This document shows positions 18,223 to 28,451 of a stretch of DNA of 64,000 bases, piece by piece. The DNA lies in NCBI GenBank assembly GCA_963783445.1, contig CAWANP010000002.1, forward strand, positions 930,001-994,000. The letters are read 5' to 3'. The notes under the pieces are model-generated. The model was not told where the DNA came from. It did no database searches and saw only the letters and a list, made by a program, of their open reading frames with translations. A program made the translations under genes and the position numbers. The DNA comes from CAWANP01 sp963783445 (GTDB taxonomy: Bacteria > Chloroflexota > Anaerolineae > JAAYZQ01). How positions within the stretch are numbered: the stretch's first letter is position 1; every line of letters begins with the position of its first letter.

Positions 18223-19437
18223 CTACTTCCATACCAGGTCCAGCCGGCTGCGTTTATCCTTTTCCAGGGCGGTATAGAGGACTGTCAGGCCGTCGATGAC
18301 AACCAGGTCGGCATGGCCCAGGCCGATGTTGCCGGGAAGATCCACGAGGATGGGGTTGCCATGGTACTTTTCCCACGGGCTGTCTATCTCAGGGCGGAGG
18401 CTCCGGGCCAGGCCCAATCCAAATTGACTGTCGCCGGGGTCGCCCTTCCCTGGCCCGCGTACACCCTCGTAGAGCATATAGTAACCATCCTCGAGCTTGA
18501 GTACCTCTGCGGAACTGATGGTCCGAAAGTCAAAGAAGGGATTGGTCTGCGCCCCCTTTTCCTCCAGCGGGCCATATTCGTCCGCGCCGGTGAAGAGGGG
18601 GTTGGACTCGCAGCGTTTGAATCGCTCTGCGTTGCCCTTCAACTTGCCATAGAAGCAGCCCATGCTGCCGGGATTCTGGCCCGCCGCCAGAAAAACATAG
18701 ATGGTCCCATCCTCGACATAAACTCCGGGCGGGCCGCCAGCCAGGCATTCATAGTCGTAGCGTACGTAGGGATGCTCGCCGATCGATTCCTCGGGCGGAC
18801 AGTCCTCCAACCAGAGCTTCCATATGCCGGTATCGTCCACCCGCTGGGGCCGGCTCCAGGTCAGGCCGTCGTCGGAGCGGCGCAGCATCACGCGCCCCAG
18901 GTACTCGTAGACCAGCACCAAAGTCTCGCCGTCAAAGTGGACGCGCGGATACTGTTGCTGGACGACGTGGTCTCTCTCTGGGTCGCAGGGACACCTGTCG
19001 CACTCGAACTGGCAGATGGGGGGGGCATCGTGCTGGAAGCTGAAACCGCCATCGTAGCTCTTATAGATCACGGTACACCCGGGAAACTCGACCGACTGGC
19101 CGCAGCGGTCTACCGTTCCCGCAGAGCGCTCGCTGGCGTGCAAATAAGACCACAGCTCGCCATTGCCCATGACGATGGTATCAGATTCGCCTCGGGGCAG
19201 GCCCGTATCCTGGACCTGCAACTCGAACTCTGCCCGGCCCTCCCAAAAGTCGGCTAGAGTCGGAAAGGTGCTGCCATCTGGATCCTCCTGAACCATGAGC
19301 CAGGGGGTGACCGTGGGGCCAGGGCCCGCATGGGAGATGGTAGTGGGCGTCGGCGTCTTGCTACCACGGCTGGCATCACAAGAGGCAAGTCCCAGTCCGA
19401 CTGCCAGACAAACCACGATCTGCGCGAGTTTTCGCAT
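18223..19437 (-). CDS. lipoprotein with beta-propeller (BNR/sialidase-like) fold
   Basis: 404 residues. Signal peptide with lipobox LASC (Cys20), then a Thr/Pro linker, then a domain with Asp-box-like turns (YKSYDGGFSF, RRSDDGLTW) and repeated strand-turn units such as GYYMLYEGVRGPG, the pattern of five- or six-bladed glycosidase-type propellers. A cluster of cysteines (CQFECDRCPC) in the middle is unusual. Enzymatic activity cannot be claimed; a carbohydrate-binding or hydrolytic surface protein is likely. It lies 21 bp after the kinase gene, third in the operon of the second two-component system. Confidence 0.65.
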   Translation of the reverse strand: MRKLAQIVVCLAVGLGLASCDASRGSKTPTPTTISHAGPGPTVTPWLMVQEDPDGSTFPTLADFWEGRAEFELQVQDTGLPRGESDTIVMGNGELWSYLHASERSAGTVDRCGQSVEFPGCTVIYKSYDGGFSFQHDAPPICQFECDRCPCDPERDHVVQQQYPRVHFDGETLVLVYEYLGRVMLRRSDDGLTWSRPQRVDDTGIWKLWLEDCPPEESIGEHPYVRYDYECLAGGPPGVYVEDGTIYVFLAAGQNPGSMGCFYGKLKGNAERFKRCESNPLFTGADEYGPLEEKGAQTNPFFDFRTISSAEVLKLEDGYYMLYEGVRGPGKGDPGDSQFGLGLARSLRPEIDSPWEKYHGNPILVDLPGNIGLGHADLVVIDGLTVLYTALEKDKRSRLDLVWK

Positions 19438-19458
19438 TCTCCAGGCTCCGGCCTCGTC

Positions 19459-20910
19459 TCAGACTGGGGGGCGGCAGGGTAGATTCCCTGCTCCCCGCTG
19501 CGGCAGAGCAAACCCTGCTTCAGCGCCGCCGCCGGGACGAGCCTCCAGCCAGATACGTCCCCCGTGGGCGGCCACAATCTCTTTGGCAATGGTAAGTCCC
19601 AGACCGCTGCCGCCCCCCGGTCCACGAAAATAGGGCTCAAAGGCATGGGCAGCCTCGTCGCCTGACAGTCCTCGGCCCTTGTCTACAACTGCCAGACAGA
19701 CCTCCGAATCGGTGCTGGCTACGCGGACCCTTGCGGACCCACCGGCCGGTGTGGCCCGAAGAGCATTGTCCAGCAGGTTGACGGCAACCTGCTGCAGGCG
19801 GCCGGCGTCAGCACAAGCTGGGGCAGGGGTGTCGGGCAGCTCCAGAGCCAGGGTGACACCCAATCGCTGGGCCTTTGGGCTGATGAGAAGCACCGCTGAG
19901 CGGGCGACGGCAGCCAGATCCGTCTCAGCGCAGCGTAGCTGCAGTTCGCCGCGCTGCAGCCGAGATAGGGTTAGCAGGTCGGTCACGAGGCGGCTGAGGT
20001 GGTCAACCTGCTCTTCCATGGTCTGAAGGGAGGCTTGCATGTCGTCGGGTGCGGTGTCTTGCAGGTTGACCACAAAGCCCTTGATCGCCGTCAGCGGCGT
20101 GCGAAGATCGTGCGATATTTTGGCCGTGAAATCCCTCCGTGATGCCTCAAGGCGGGCGAGATCAGCGGCCATTTCATTGATACTGGCCGCAAGGCGGCCA
20201 ATCTCGTCGTCAGAACCAACCGGCAAGCGGCGGGCGAAATCGCCCTTGGCAATGGCCCTTGTCGCCGCTTCCATGTCGCCCAGTGGGCCGGTGACCCTCC
20301 GTGCCAGCAATAAACTGGCCAACAGGACGGCAACCAGCGCTACCGCGCCCGAAAGCAGCAGTACGAGCCGCAGCGTGCTGAGCAGTGCCCGCATCTCAGT
20401 CACAGAGCGGGATACTTCAACCACGGCAAGTATATCCCCATCCGGCGTCACTACGGGCTGGGCTGCGTAGAGCCGGTCAGCCTTGTCCTGACTGGCAGCC
20501 AGAAAGAGGGTTGGCCGGCGATGGCCGAGTTCGGCAAGGGCTAGACTGCTGGGCAGTGCACCAATGTCACGGGTAGCACCCAGAAGGGTCCCACTGCCAC
20601 CACCAAAGACGCGCACATCGTAGCCTCCCTGGGGAGCAAAAAAGCTGGCAATTTGAGGGGCCAGTGCGATCAGGCGATCATTGTCAGGGGCCGCAGCAGA
20701 CGTGTATGCGGCATAGAAGGCGGCCAGGGCATTCAGGTCCTCTTCTGCCCGGGTCCGCAAATAGTGCGCGGTGAGATAGTATACGCTCAAGCCCATGGCG
20801 CTGATTGCCGCCGCGCTGACAAGCCCAAAGACGAGGGCGAGGCGGATCGCAAGGCTGCTGCGGACCCGAAAACCGGGCTTGCCTTGTTGAGCAAGAGACA
20901 CACTCATCAC
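19459..20910 (-). CDS. sensor histidine kinase with HAMP domain
   Basis: 483 residues of classical EnvZ/PhoR-type layout: TM1 about 22-48, extracytoplasmic sensor about 50-175 (ending in VVTPDGDILAVVEVSRS), TM2 about 180-205, HAMP, HisKA with KISHDLRTPLTAI, HATPase_c with NLLDNALRATP, DKGRGL and SGLGLTIAKEI. It overlaps the upstream response regulator gene by 4 bp. Signal is unknown; the short C-terminal proline-containing tail looks unconserved. Confidence 0.92.
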   Translation of the reverse strand: MMSVSLAQQGKPGFRVRSSLAIRLALVFGLVSAAAISAMGLSVYYLTAHYLRTRAEEDLNALAAFYAAYTSAAAPDNDRLIALAPQIASFFAPQGGYDVRVFGGGSGTLLGATRDIGALPSSLALAELGHRRPTLFLAASQDKADRLYAAQPVVTPDGDILAVVEVSRSVTEMRALLSTLRLVLLLSGAVALVAVLLASLLLARRVTGPLGDMEAATRAIAKGDFARRLPVGSDDEIGRLAASINEMAADLARLEASRRDFTAKISHDLRTPLTAIKGFVVNLQDTAPDDMQASLQTMEEQVDHLSRLVTDLLTLSRLQRGELQLRCAETDLAAVARSAVLLISPKAQRLGVTLALELPDTPAPACADAGRLQQVAVNLLDNALRATPAGGSARVRVASTDSEVCLAVVDKGRGLSGDEAAHAFEPYFRGPGGGSGLGLTIAKEIVAAHGGRIWLEARPGGGAEAGFALPQRGAGNLPCRPPV

Positions 20911-21653
20911 AGCTCCAGCCGGTAGCCGATACCTCGTTCCGTCTGGATTGGATCCACGGCCGGGTCTGCTTCAGTCAGCTTCTGTCGCAGGCGATGGATG
21001 TGCACATCCACGGTTCGATCGTCAATATAGCTGGTTGTGCCCCATACCCGGTCCAGAAGGGTGCTGCGCGTCAGTACCTGTCCTCTGTGTTGACTCAAGC
21101 AGAAGAGAAGATCATACTCACGTGGGCGCAGATCGAGGAGCTGTCCCGCAAACCAGGCGCGCCGGGCAGGTTCGTCTAGGTGGAGGCCGTGGGAGGGGGG
21201 CTGTACGCCTGAATCTTGATCGGCAGAAGCTGTGGGGAGCTGGGCCTCCAGATTCGCCACACGGGCCACCAATGCCAGTGTCTCGGCTCTACGGCGCAAA
21301 ACAGCACGCACGCGGGCTGCCAGTTCACGGGGGTTGAAGGGCTTGACCATATAGTCGTCGGCGCCCAGTTCCAAACCGACCACGATGTCCACGTCGTCGT
21401 CACGGGCGGTGAGGATGATGACCGGTAGGTCATGGCCGCTGTGGCGCAGTTGGCGAAGCACCTCAAAGCCATCCATGTGGGGCAGCATCAGATCCAGGAC
21501 AACCAGGTCGGGTAGATCTTGGCCGACGGCTGCCAGGGCCGCCTCTCCGCTCCTGGCTTCACGCACGGCAAAGCCCTCCCGTTCCAGCCGCTCACATATT
21601 ACCTGGACAATGGCCGGCTCATCATCCACGACCAAGATCGTCTCGTGCGCCAT
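20907..21653 (-). CDS. OmpR/PhoB-family response regulator
   Basis: 248 residues from the ATG at 21651-21653 (AAGGAG upstream; a longer frame adds ten residues without a site). Receiver: VVDDEPAIV, Asp in LVVLDLMLP, Thr in ILTARDDD, Lys in YMVKPF. A roughly 35-residue linker precedes the winged helix (RPREYDLLFCLSQHRGQVLTR, RVWG, DVHIHRLRQKL, GIGYRL). Pairs with the kinase downstream; promoter at 21672-21700. Confidence 0.93.
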   Translation of the reverse strand: MAHETILVVDDEPAIVQVICERLEREGFAVREARSGEAALAAVGQDLPDLVVLDLMLPHMDGFEVLRQLRHSGHDLPVIILTARDDDVDIVVGLELGADDYMVKPFNPRELAARVRAVLRRRAETLALVARVANLEAQLPTASADQDSGVQPPSHGLHLDEPARRAWFAGQLLDLRPREYDLLFCLSQHRGQVLTRSTLLDRVWGTTSYIDDRTVDVHIHRLRQKLTEADPAVDPIQTERGIGYRLEL

Positions 21654-21671
21654 GCTCACTCCTTGCCAGAG

Positions 21672-21700
21672 ATTGTAGCCCAAGCAAGGGTAAATGGCAA
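21672..21700 (-). promoter_or_regulatory. sigma-70-type promoter of the two-component operon
   Basis: Minus-strand TTGCCA (21695-21700), 17 bp, TACAAT (21672-21677), about 20 bp before the regulator start. Confidence 0.7.
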
Positions 21701-21733
21701 GTGTAGATCACAAGCATACGGCAGGTCAGGGAC

Positions 21734-21765
21734 AAAGAACGCGGGCTAGATTGAGTCTAGCCCGC
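21734..21765 (-). terminator. intrinsic terminator overlapping the FmdB-like gene stop
   Basis: GCGGGCTAGA (21741-21750) and TCTAGCCCGC (21756-21765), 5-nt loop, with TTCTTTG following on the minus strand. The stop codon of the zinc-ribbon gene lies inside the stem. Confidence 0.8.
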
Positions 21766-22056
21766 TTCTGTGGAACTCGCCTTGCTCGTTCCACCCCCTC
21801 CTGCCTTTGACTTGGGGCTGGCGGTGTTTGGTGGCGTGGAGGTCTTTTTTTCCTTGGGGGTGGATTTGTGTCGGCCGTTTCGTCCGTTGTCGGTTACATA
21901 GAATCCTGACCCCTTAAAGATGATCGTCGGCTGTGACAACCGCTTGTGGACTTGGCTGTGCCCATTGGGGCAGGTCTCTGGCTTTGGATCACCAAAGCGC
22001 TGCAGTTTGTCAAAGTGCACGCCGCACTCTGAGCATTCATATTCGTATATTGGCAT
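21757..22056 (-). CDS. FmdB-family zinc-ribbon protein
   Basis: 99 residues. The N-terminal 50 residues are the FmdB/putative regulatory protein zinc ribbon: MPIYEYECSECGVHFDKLQ with CxxC, then PETCPNGHSQ where the second pair is C..H instead of CxxC, and LSQPTIIFKGSGFYVTD. The remaining 40 residues are a low-complexity Lys/Ser/Thr/Pro/Gly tail, common in this family. Function unknown; possibly regulatory or metal-binding. Confidence 0.9.
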   Translation of the reverse strand: MPIYEYECSECGVHFDKLQRFGDPKPETCPNGHSQVHKRLSQPTIIFKGSGFYVTDNGRNGRHKSTPKEKKTSTPPNTASPKSKAGGGGTSKASSTEAG

Positions 22057-22172
22057 AACCCGTATTTCCTTCTGTTACAGAGGGATGCTGTCACTGGGCT
22101 CGCAGGCTTGTGCGCTGAGACGCTTGGGACCTGACAGCCGGATCCCTCAATGCCAGAATCTGTAGGCAGATG

Positions 22173-22210
22173 CAAGGGACCACACCCCCATCTGGGGGGG
22201 TGGTCCCTTG
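22173..22210 (-). terminator. hairpin terminator after groEL
   Basis: CAAGGGACCAC-ACCCCC pairs with GGGGGG-TGGTCCCTTG over about 17 bp with a short loop, 14 bp beyond the groEL stop on the minus strand. Confidence 0.7.
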
Positions 22211-22223
22211 GCTGATTCATTGC

Positions 22224-23861
<1,638 letters not shown>

Positions 23862-23896
23862 ATCAATAGACTCCTTTTGGTTCGGTAGGTAATTGC

Positions 23897-24190
23897 TTAC
23901 AGCAGGATAGCGAGGATATCGCTTTCCTTGAGAATGAGGTACTTGTTGCCCTCGAGCTTGACCTCAGTGCCGGCGTACTTGGCGTAGAGGACCTTGTCGC
24001 CCTCTTTGACGTCCATGTCGATGCGGTCACCATCGTCGTCTTTGCGGCCTGGGCCAACAGCGACGACCTTGCCCTCCTGGGGCTTCTCTTTGGCTGTTTC
24101 GGGCACATAGATGCCGCTAGCCGTGATTTCTTCCTGCTCGGTAGGTTCTACTACCAGGCGGTCTGCCAATGGTTTGAGATTTAGCGCCAT
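23897..24190 (-). CDS. groES: co-chaperonin GroES (Hsp10)
   Basis: 97 residues from the ATG at 24188-24190; a TTG two codons earlier, closer to the AGGAGG, is an alternative start. Seen: LKPLADRLVVEP, the mobile loop around EEITASGIYVPETAKEK, and GDKVLYAKYAGTEVKLEGNKYLILKESDILAIL. Seven copies cap the GroEL ring. First gene of the groES-groEL operon. Confidence 0.97.
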   Translation of the reverse strand: MALNLKPLADRLVVEPTEQEEITASGIYVPETAKEKPQEGKVVAVGPGRKDDDGDRIDMDVKEGDKVLYAKYAGTEVKLEGNKYLILKESDILAILL

Positions 24191-24241
24191 TTCCAACTTG
24201 CCTCCTAGTGTTATTATGCCTCTAATGTCACGAGTAGTGCG

Positions 24242-24268
24242 CTAGCACTCTTCGGCATCGAGTGCTAA
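24242..24268. promoter_or_regulatory. CIRCE operator (HrcA-binding site)
   Basis: CTAGCACTC, 9-nt spacer, GAGTGCTAA: a match to the CIRCE inverted repeat (TTAGCACTC-N9-GAGTGCTAA) with one mismatch at the outer end. It lies just downstream of the groESL promoter, so HrcA should repress transcription in the absence of heat stress. No hrcA gene is in the window. Confidence 0.93.
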
Positions 24269-24278
24269 CGCAATTCAC

Positions 24279-24307
24279 AGTTTATCACAGTTCAAAAAAA
24301 GGTGCAA
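24279..24307 (-). promoter_or_regulatory. groESL promoter
   Basis: Minus-strand TTGCAC (24302-24307), 17 bp, TAAACT (24279-24284). The CIRCE element starts 10 bp after the -10 box. Confidence 0.65.
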
Positions 24308-24366
24308 ATCTCGCAGTCGATGTGGCTCATGCCACCGGTACTGGCTGGGCCCTTCAGCGCATCAGT

Positions 24367-25605
24367 CTAGCGTGGTCGCTCTGTTAGGACAACGGAAACC
24401 GTCTCCAGTTTCCCTTCGCGCCAGAATGTGACCTCTATTGTCTGTCCGACTCTGGTTTCAGTATCCAGGTAGCGAATCAGATCGCGTCCCGACGCGATCG
24501 GCTTGCCGTCAATGCTCGTGAGAATGTCTCCACCCACTGACAGGAGAAAACGACCAAGCTGGATCTGCTCCTGCCCTCCATGCAGCCCCGCACGAACAGC
24601 GGGGCTACCAGGTGCTGCTTCAACAATCAGCACTCCCTCTTCTACCGGTACTTTCATTCCAGCTTCCTGCAGGATCTGCCTTCGTTCCGGTGTCAGGTTC
24701 CAGATGAGGCTGACCCCCAACCAGGGGTGAGGATAGTACCCACGAGCAAGGAGTTCAGGCACAACACGCCGTACCGTGCTGGCAGGAATGGCAAAGCCAA
24801 TGCCGGCTGAGGCCCGGCTGGGGCTGAATATAGCCGTGTTGACGCCGATCACCTGTCCTGTCAGATCCAGCAGAGGCCCGCCCGAGTTCCCAGGGTTGAT
24901 GGCCGCGTCGGTCTGGATGATCTCGCCGATAAAACGTTCATCAGGACTCTCAATCACCCGGCCCAGAGCACTGACCACGCCCACGGTCAAGGTATGCTCA
25001 AAACCAAAGGGATTGCCGATGGCCACGACGAATTGGCCCACATTCAGGCCATCCGATGCACCCAACGGTACCGGGTTCAGCATCTCCGGGGCGACGTCTA
25101 TCCGGAGAAGGGCCAGGTCTGTGGTGGGATCGGCCCCCACTATCTCAGCCGGGACGGTTGTATCGTCGGCCAGCATCACAAACAACTCAGAGGCATCTTC
25201 GACCACGTGGTAATTGGTGATGATGTGCCCCTCTTTGTCAAAGACGATGCCGGATCCGCTGCCTTCCTGGGGCACGGGCCGGTAAAAGTAGTCATAGGCG
25301 TAGCTGCGGTTGGTGATGTTGACCACGCCGCTAGCAACATCCTCGTAGACCTTGATGATCTCCCTTTCCAACTGGGCTAGTTGGCCAAGGCCAGCGGGCG
25401 GGGTTTCGGTGGGAGCTGGCGTCGCTTCAGAAGTGGATATGCTGGTAGGGGTGAAGGTAGGCGCGGCGGTTGGTGTAAACACGGGCTCAGCCGTGGACGT
25501 TGGCGTTGGTGCCAGCAGCACGGAAACGCTGCCGGGCAGCGAGCAAGCCACAAGGGCTGTGAGAAGCAACGGAATTGCGATCCACCGTTTGGCGGGCGTG
25601 GACAT
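24367..25605 (-). CDS. HtrA/DegP-like serine protease with PDZ domain (lipoprotein)
   Basis: 412 residues. Signal peptide with lipobox-like LVAC (Cys21), then a Thr/Pro-rich linker, trypsin-like protease domain with catalytic His in TNYHVVED, Asp in TTDLALLRI and Ser in NPGNSGGPLL, and one C-terminal PDZ domain (EGVLIVEAAPGSPAVRAGL ... DILTSIDGKPI). An envelope quality-control protease acting outside the membrane. It follows the universal stress protein gene by 13 bp on the same strand, so both are likely co-transcribed within a stress-gene block. Confidence 0.93.
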   Translation of the reverse strand: MSTPAKRWIAIPLLLTALVACSLPGSVSVLLAPTPTSTAEPVFTPTAAPTFTPTSISTSEATPAPTETPPAGLGQLAQLEREIIKVYEDVASGVVNITNRSYAYDYFYRPVPQEGSGSGIVFDKEGHIITNYHVVEDASELFVMLADDTTVPAEIVGADPTTDLALLRIDVAPEMLNPVPLGASDGLNVGQFVVAIGNPFGFEHTLTVGVVSALGRVIESPDERFIGEIIQTDAAINPGNSGGPLLDLTGQVIGVNTAIFSPSRASAGIGFAIPASTVRRVVPELLARGYYPHPWLGVSLIWNLTPERRQILQEAGMKVPVEEGVLIVEAAPGSPAVRAGLHGGQEQIQLGRFLLSVGGDILTSIDGKPIASGRDLIRYLDTETRVGQTIEVTFWREGKLETVSVVLTERPR

Positions 25606-25618
25606 GGGAATCTTCTTT

Positions 25619-26038
25619 CTAGGGTACGGCCAACACGGGACACCGGGCCAGCCGGAGCACTTCGGTACTCACACTGCCCAGGAGAAGCTCCGCGGCGCTG
25701 GATGGCCCCCTCGTTCCCAAGACAATCAGGGACGCGTTTTCTTCATTGGCTACCTCAAGAATGGTTCGGGCCGCTGGTCCTTCTCGGACCAAGCCTTTGG
25801 CCTGGACCTCTCCCTTTTTCAGCTCTTCCACGGCATCGTCAACAACATCCCAGCTTGCCTTCTGAAAACTGGCACGTAGGTTTTCGTAGGCTTCCGTGGT
25901 GACGTAGCGCTTGGGAACCTCGAAGGCGTGAACGACGATGACTTCAGCCTTCTCCAGACAAGCCATGTGCTCTACGTAGAGCAGCGCCCTGTCTCCAGCG
26001 GACGAGCCCTTATTGGCAAAGACTATTTTCCGAAACAT
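25619..26038 (-). CDS. universal stress protein (UspA family)
   Basis: 139 residues, one Usp domain. Seen: IVFANKGSSAGDRAL at the N terminus and the ATP-binding pattern G-x2-G-x9-G-S near the C terminus (GTRGPSSAAELLLGSVS), followed by ARCPVLAVP. Start MFRKIVFAN fits the family. Lies between htpG and htrA, all same strand. Confidence 0.92.
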   Translation of the reverse strand: MFRKIVFANKGSSAGDRALLYVEHMACLEKAEVIVVHAFEVPKRYVTTEAYENLRASFQKASWDVVDDAVEELKKGEVQAKGLVREGPAARTILEVANEENASLIVLGTRGPSSAAELLLGSVSTEVLRLARCPVLAVP

Positions 26039-26089
26039 ACCAGTCGTTCTGCTCCTATTCTGCAGTCATGGCTACAGCCGGTACCCCGG

Positions 26090-27979
26090 CTAGGCTTCGG
26101 TGGGAGCCGTGGCCGATTCCATGAGCTGCTGGATACGCGGGATCATGTCCGTTGGATTGGGATGCAGACCCTCCATCAGCAACTGGTTCTCGAAAAGTTG
26201 CTCAATAGCCGGCTCAATGATCTCGTCCTCTGGGCCCTCGCTTACCAGTCGGGCAAGGTTCATGATGATGGGATGGCGGCGGTTGACCTCCAAGATCCGC
26301 TTTGGCATCTCAAACTCCTGGTCGAGCATGCGATACACCCGCGACATCTCGTGCAGGCTACCATCGTCGGGCGATGCCAGGCGGCACGGATTTTCTCTGA
26401 GGACCTTAGACTCGCGGACTTCCAGTACGCGTTCGCCCAACACGCTGACAAATCGGCTCACCAGCCTGTTGAACTCGGGTTCCGCGATTGACTCAGGCGC
26501 TTCGTCCAGTGCCTCATCCCCCTTGGGCAGTTCGAGTCCTGCATCATCCGCGTTTTTCAATGGCTTACCGTCGTATTCCTGCAGCGAGGCAATCATAAAA
26601 CTGTCAATGGGCTCAACCAGGAAAATCACCTCGATGTCGTGGGCCCGGAAGTAGTCCAGATGTGGGCTGCGGGCCACAGAACGCAGGTCATCGCCCAGCA
26701 CATAGTAGATGGCTTCCTGTTCCTCAGCCATCCCCTGTGCATACTGGGCCAGCGAGATCAGATCGTCGCCACGCTTGGACGAGTAGAATTTTAGTAGGGG
26801 CAGCAGGTCTTCTTTGGCCGCCGGATCCGAAGCCACACCCTCTTTGATAAAGGGCCCAAACTCCTCCCAGAAGGTGCGGTACTTTTCTGGTTCTTTCTCA
26901 GCCAGAGTTTGCAGTTCCCTGGTCAGCTTGCGGGCAAGCGCTCTCTGCACACGCCGTGCCGCAGGGCTGCGCTGTACGACCTCGCGCGAGATGTTTAGCG
27001 GCAGATCCTCCGACTCGACCACACCTTCTACGAAACGAAAGTGGTTCGGCAGCATATCTCTATTGTTCTCTTGGATCAGGACGTTGCGGATGTAGAGTCT
27101 CAGCCCCTGTTCGCTTCCAGGCCCAAGAGGGCCGCGCTCGCGACGGGAGGGAACGAACAAGACGCTGCGAATATCCACGGGAGCGTCGCTCACCAGGTGG
27201 GCGTAGAGCAGCGGCCCTTCAAAGTCAAAGGTCAAGTGCTTGTAAAAGTCCTCGTATTGCTCGCCTGTTACTTCCTGGGGCGACTGGCGCCATAGGGCCA
27301 GCTTGCGATTAACGGATTCAGCCTTGTCGCCAACATAGATGGGAAAAGCCACAAAGTCCGAGTGCTTTCTGATGATCTGCTCCAGCCGCCAGGTGTTGGC
27401 GAATTCGGCGGCATCCTCCTTGAGCTTGATCTCGATTCGGGTACCCCGGTCTGCCTTGTCAGCCGGTCCCAGGCTGTAGCTGCTGCTGCCATCCGATACC
27501 CACTCGATGGCTTCAGCTTCAGGCTCGTAGGAGCGGCTGATCACCCGCACCTGTTCGGCGACCATGAACACCGAGTAGAAACCCACCCCAAACTGGCCGA
27601 TCAACTCCACAGAGGGGCGCTGCTCCTGCTCCAATTGCTCCAGAAATGCGGCCGCCCCCGAGTGGGCGATCGTCCCCAGATCCCGAGCAGCTTCTTCGGA
27701 CGTCATGCCGATGCCCGTATCGGATACGGTGATCGTTCGGGCTTCCTCGTCTACCTCAACCCTAATGGCCAACTCTGCGTCAGGGTCCAGGACGTCCTGA
27801 TTGGTCAGCGTCTCAAACTGGACGCGGTGCAGAGCGTCTGAAGCGTTGGAGACTAGCTCCCGCAAAAAGATCTCTCGTTCCGTGTACAGCGAGTGGACCA
27901 GGATATTTAGTAGCTGACGGACCTCAGCCTTGAACTCGTATGATTCAGTGTTGGATGTTGCCTTGGTATCTTCACTCAT
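26090..27979 (-). CDS. htpG: molecular chaperone HtpG (Hsp90)
   Basis: 629 residues, typical length. N-terminal GHKL ATPase: ELVSNASDALHRV, VSDTGIGMTSEEA, GQFGVGFYSVFMV. Middle domain: DIRSVLFVPSR, RLYIRNVLI, FVEGVVESEDLPLNISREVVQ. The C-terminal dimerisation domain is present (VREPRLYRML-like helix VYRMLDQEFEMPKR, NRRHPII). Homodimeric ATP-dependent chaperone of the cytosol. Located between the usp/htrA pair and the dnaK operon end. Confidence 0.98.
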   Translation of the reverse strand: MSEDTKATSNTESYEFKAEVRQLLNILVHSLYTEREIFLRELVSNASDALHRVQFETLTNQDVLDPDAELAIRVEVDEEARTITVSDTGIGMTSEEAARDLGTIAHSGAAAFLEQLEQEQRPSVELIGQFGVGFYSVFMVAEQVRVISRSYEPEAEAIEWVSDGSSSYSLGPADKADRGTRIEIKLKEDAAEFANTWRLEQIIRKHSDFVAFPIYVGDKAESVNRKLALWRQSPQEVTGEQYEDFYKHLTFDFEGPLLYAHLVSDAPVDIRSVLFVPSRRERGPLGPGSEQGLRLYIRNVLIQENNRDMLPNHFRFVEGVVESEDLPLNISREVVQRSPAARRVQRALARKLTRELQTLAEKEPEKYRTFWEEFGPFIKEGVASDPAAKEDLLPLLKFYSSKRGDDLISLAQYAQGMAEEQEAIYYVLGDDLRSVARSPHLDYFRAHDIEVIFLVEPIDSFMIASLQEYDGKPLKNADDAGLELPKGDEALDEAPESIAEPEFNRLVSRFVSVLGERVLEVRESKVLRENPCRLASPDDGSLHEMSRVYRMLDQEFEMPKRILEVNRRHPIIMNLARLVSEGPEDEIIEPAIEQLFENQLLMEGLHPNPTDMIPRIQQLMESATAPTEA

Positions 27980-28121
27980 GGTTCAATCCTCTGTCTATTG
28001 TACCTCATCGTGATCTCAAAGTATTTCTGTCAGGGTTCAGATTGCTGTGCACAGCGTGGCAGCGGCCCGGAGAACCGCCAGGTACAGCTGTGGAGCCCTA
28101 CGCTGTTCACCCGCTCCAGAG

Positions 28122-28451
28122 TCAGTCAGGATCCCAGCGCAGCAGCATCTGCCACTTGTCTTTCGTCAGCGGGCGCTCTCGCCGGGGCGTGGCTCTGCCT
28201 CTTCGGGCAAGCTCGGCGCGCTGCTCAATGATTCGCTGCCGCATGTGCAGGATAACCTCGATACCAGCGAGGTTGACGCCCAGCTCCCGCAGGCGGCGGA
28301 TGCGCCGCAGCTCAGCCAGGTCCGCCTCGGCCAGTGGTTCCATCACCAGCTTGCGGGCAATGAGCCGCTGAACCTCGTCGTGAGAGAGGCCGGTTCGCTG
28401 GACAGCTACGCTCAGGCTGATATAAGTCGTGTTTTCAGGCAGCATCAGCAT
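28122..28451 (-). CDS. MerR-type regulator / chaperone modulator (HspR or CbpM-like)
   Basis: 109 residues. A MerR-like helix-turn-helix (YISLSVAVQRTGLSHDEVQRLIARKLV ... LAELRRIRRLRELGVNLAGIEVILHMRQRI) and a short basic C terminus; no metal-binding effector domain. Position directly after dnaJ, overlapping it by 17 bp, is that of HspR in actinobacterial dnaK-grpE-dnaJ-hspR operons; the weak wing and pairing with a zinc-less DnaJ also fit CbpM, which modulates CbpA. The HspR inverted repeat CTTGAGT-N7-ACTCAAG was not seen upstream of dnaK, so the repressor role is unproven. Confidence 0.75.
   Translation of the reverse strand: MLMLPENTTYISLSVAVQRTGLSHDEVQRLIARKLVMEPLAEADLAELRRIRRLRELGVNLAGIEVILHMRQRIIEQRAELARRGRATPRRERPLTKDKWQMLLRWDPD

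Noticed and set aside
18196..19257. 353-codon plus-strand frame opposite the beta-propeller lipoprotein
   Set aside because: No start context, no domains; the minus-strand frame has a signal peptide and Asp-box motifs.
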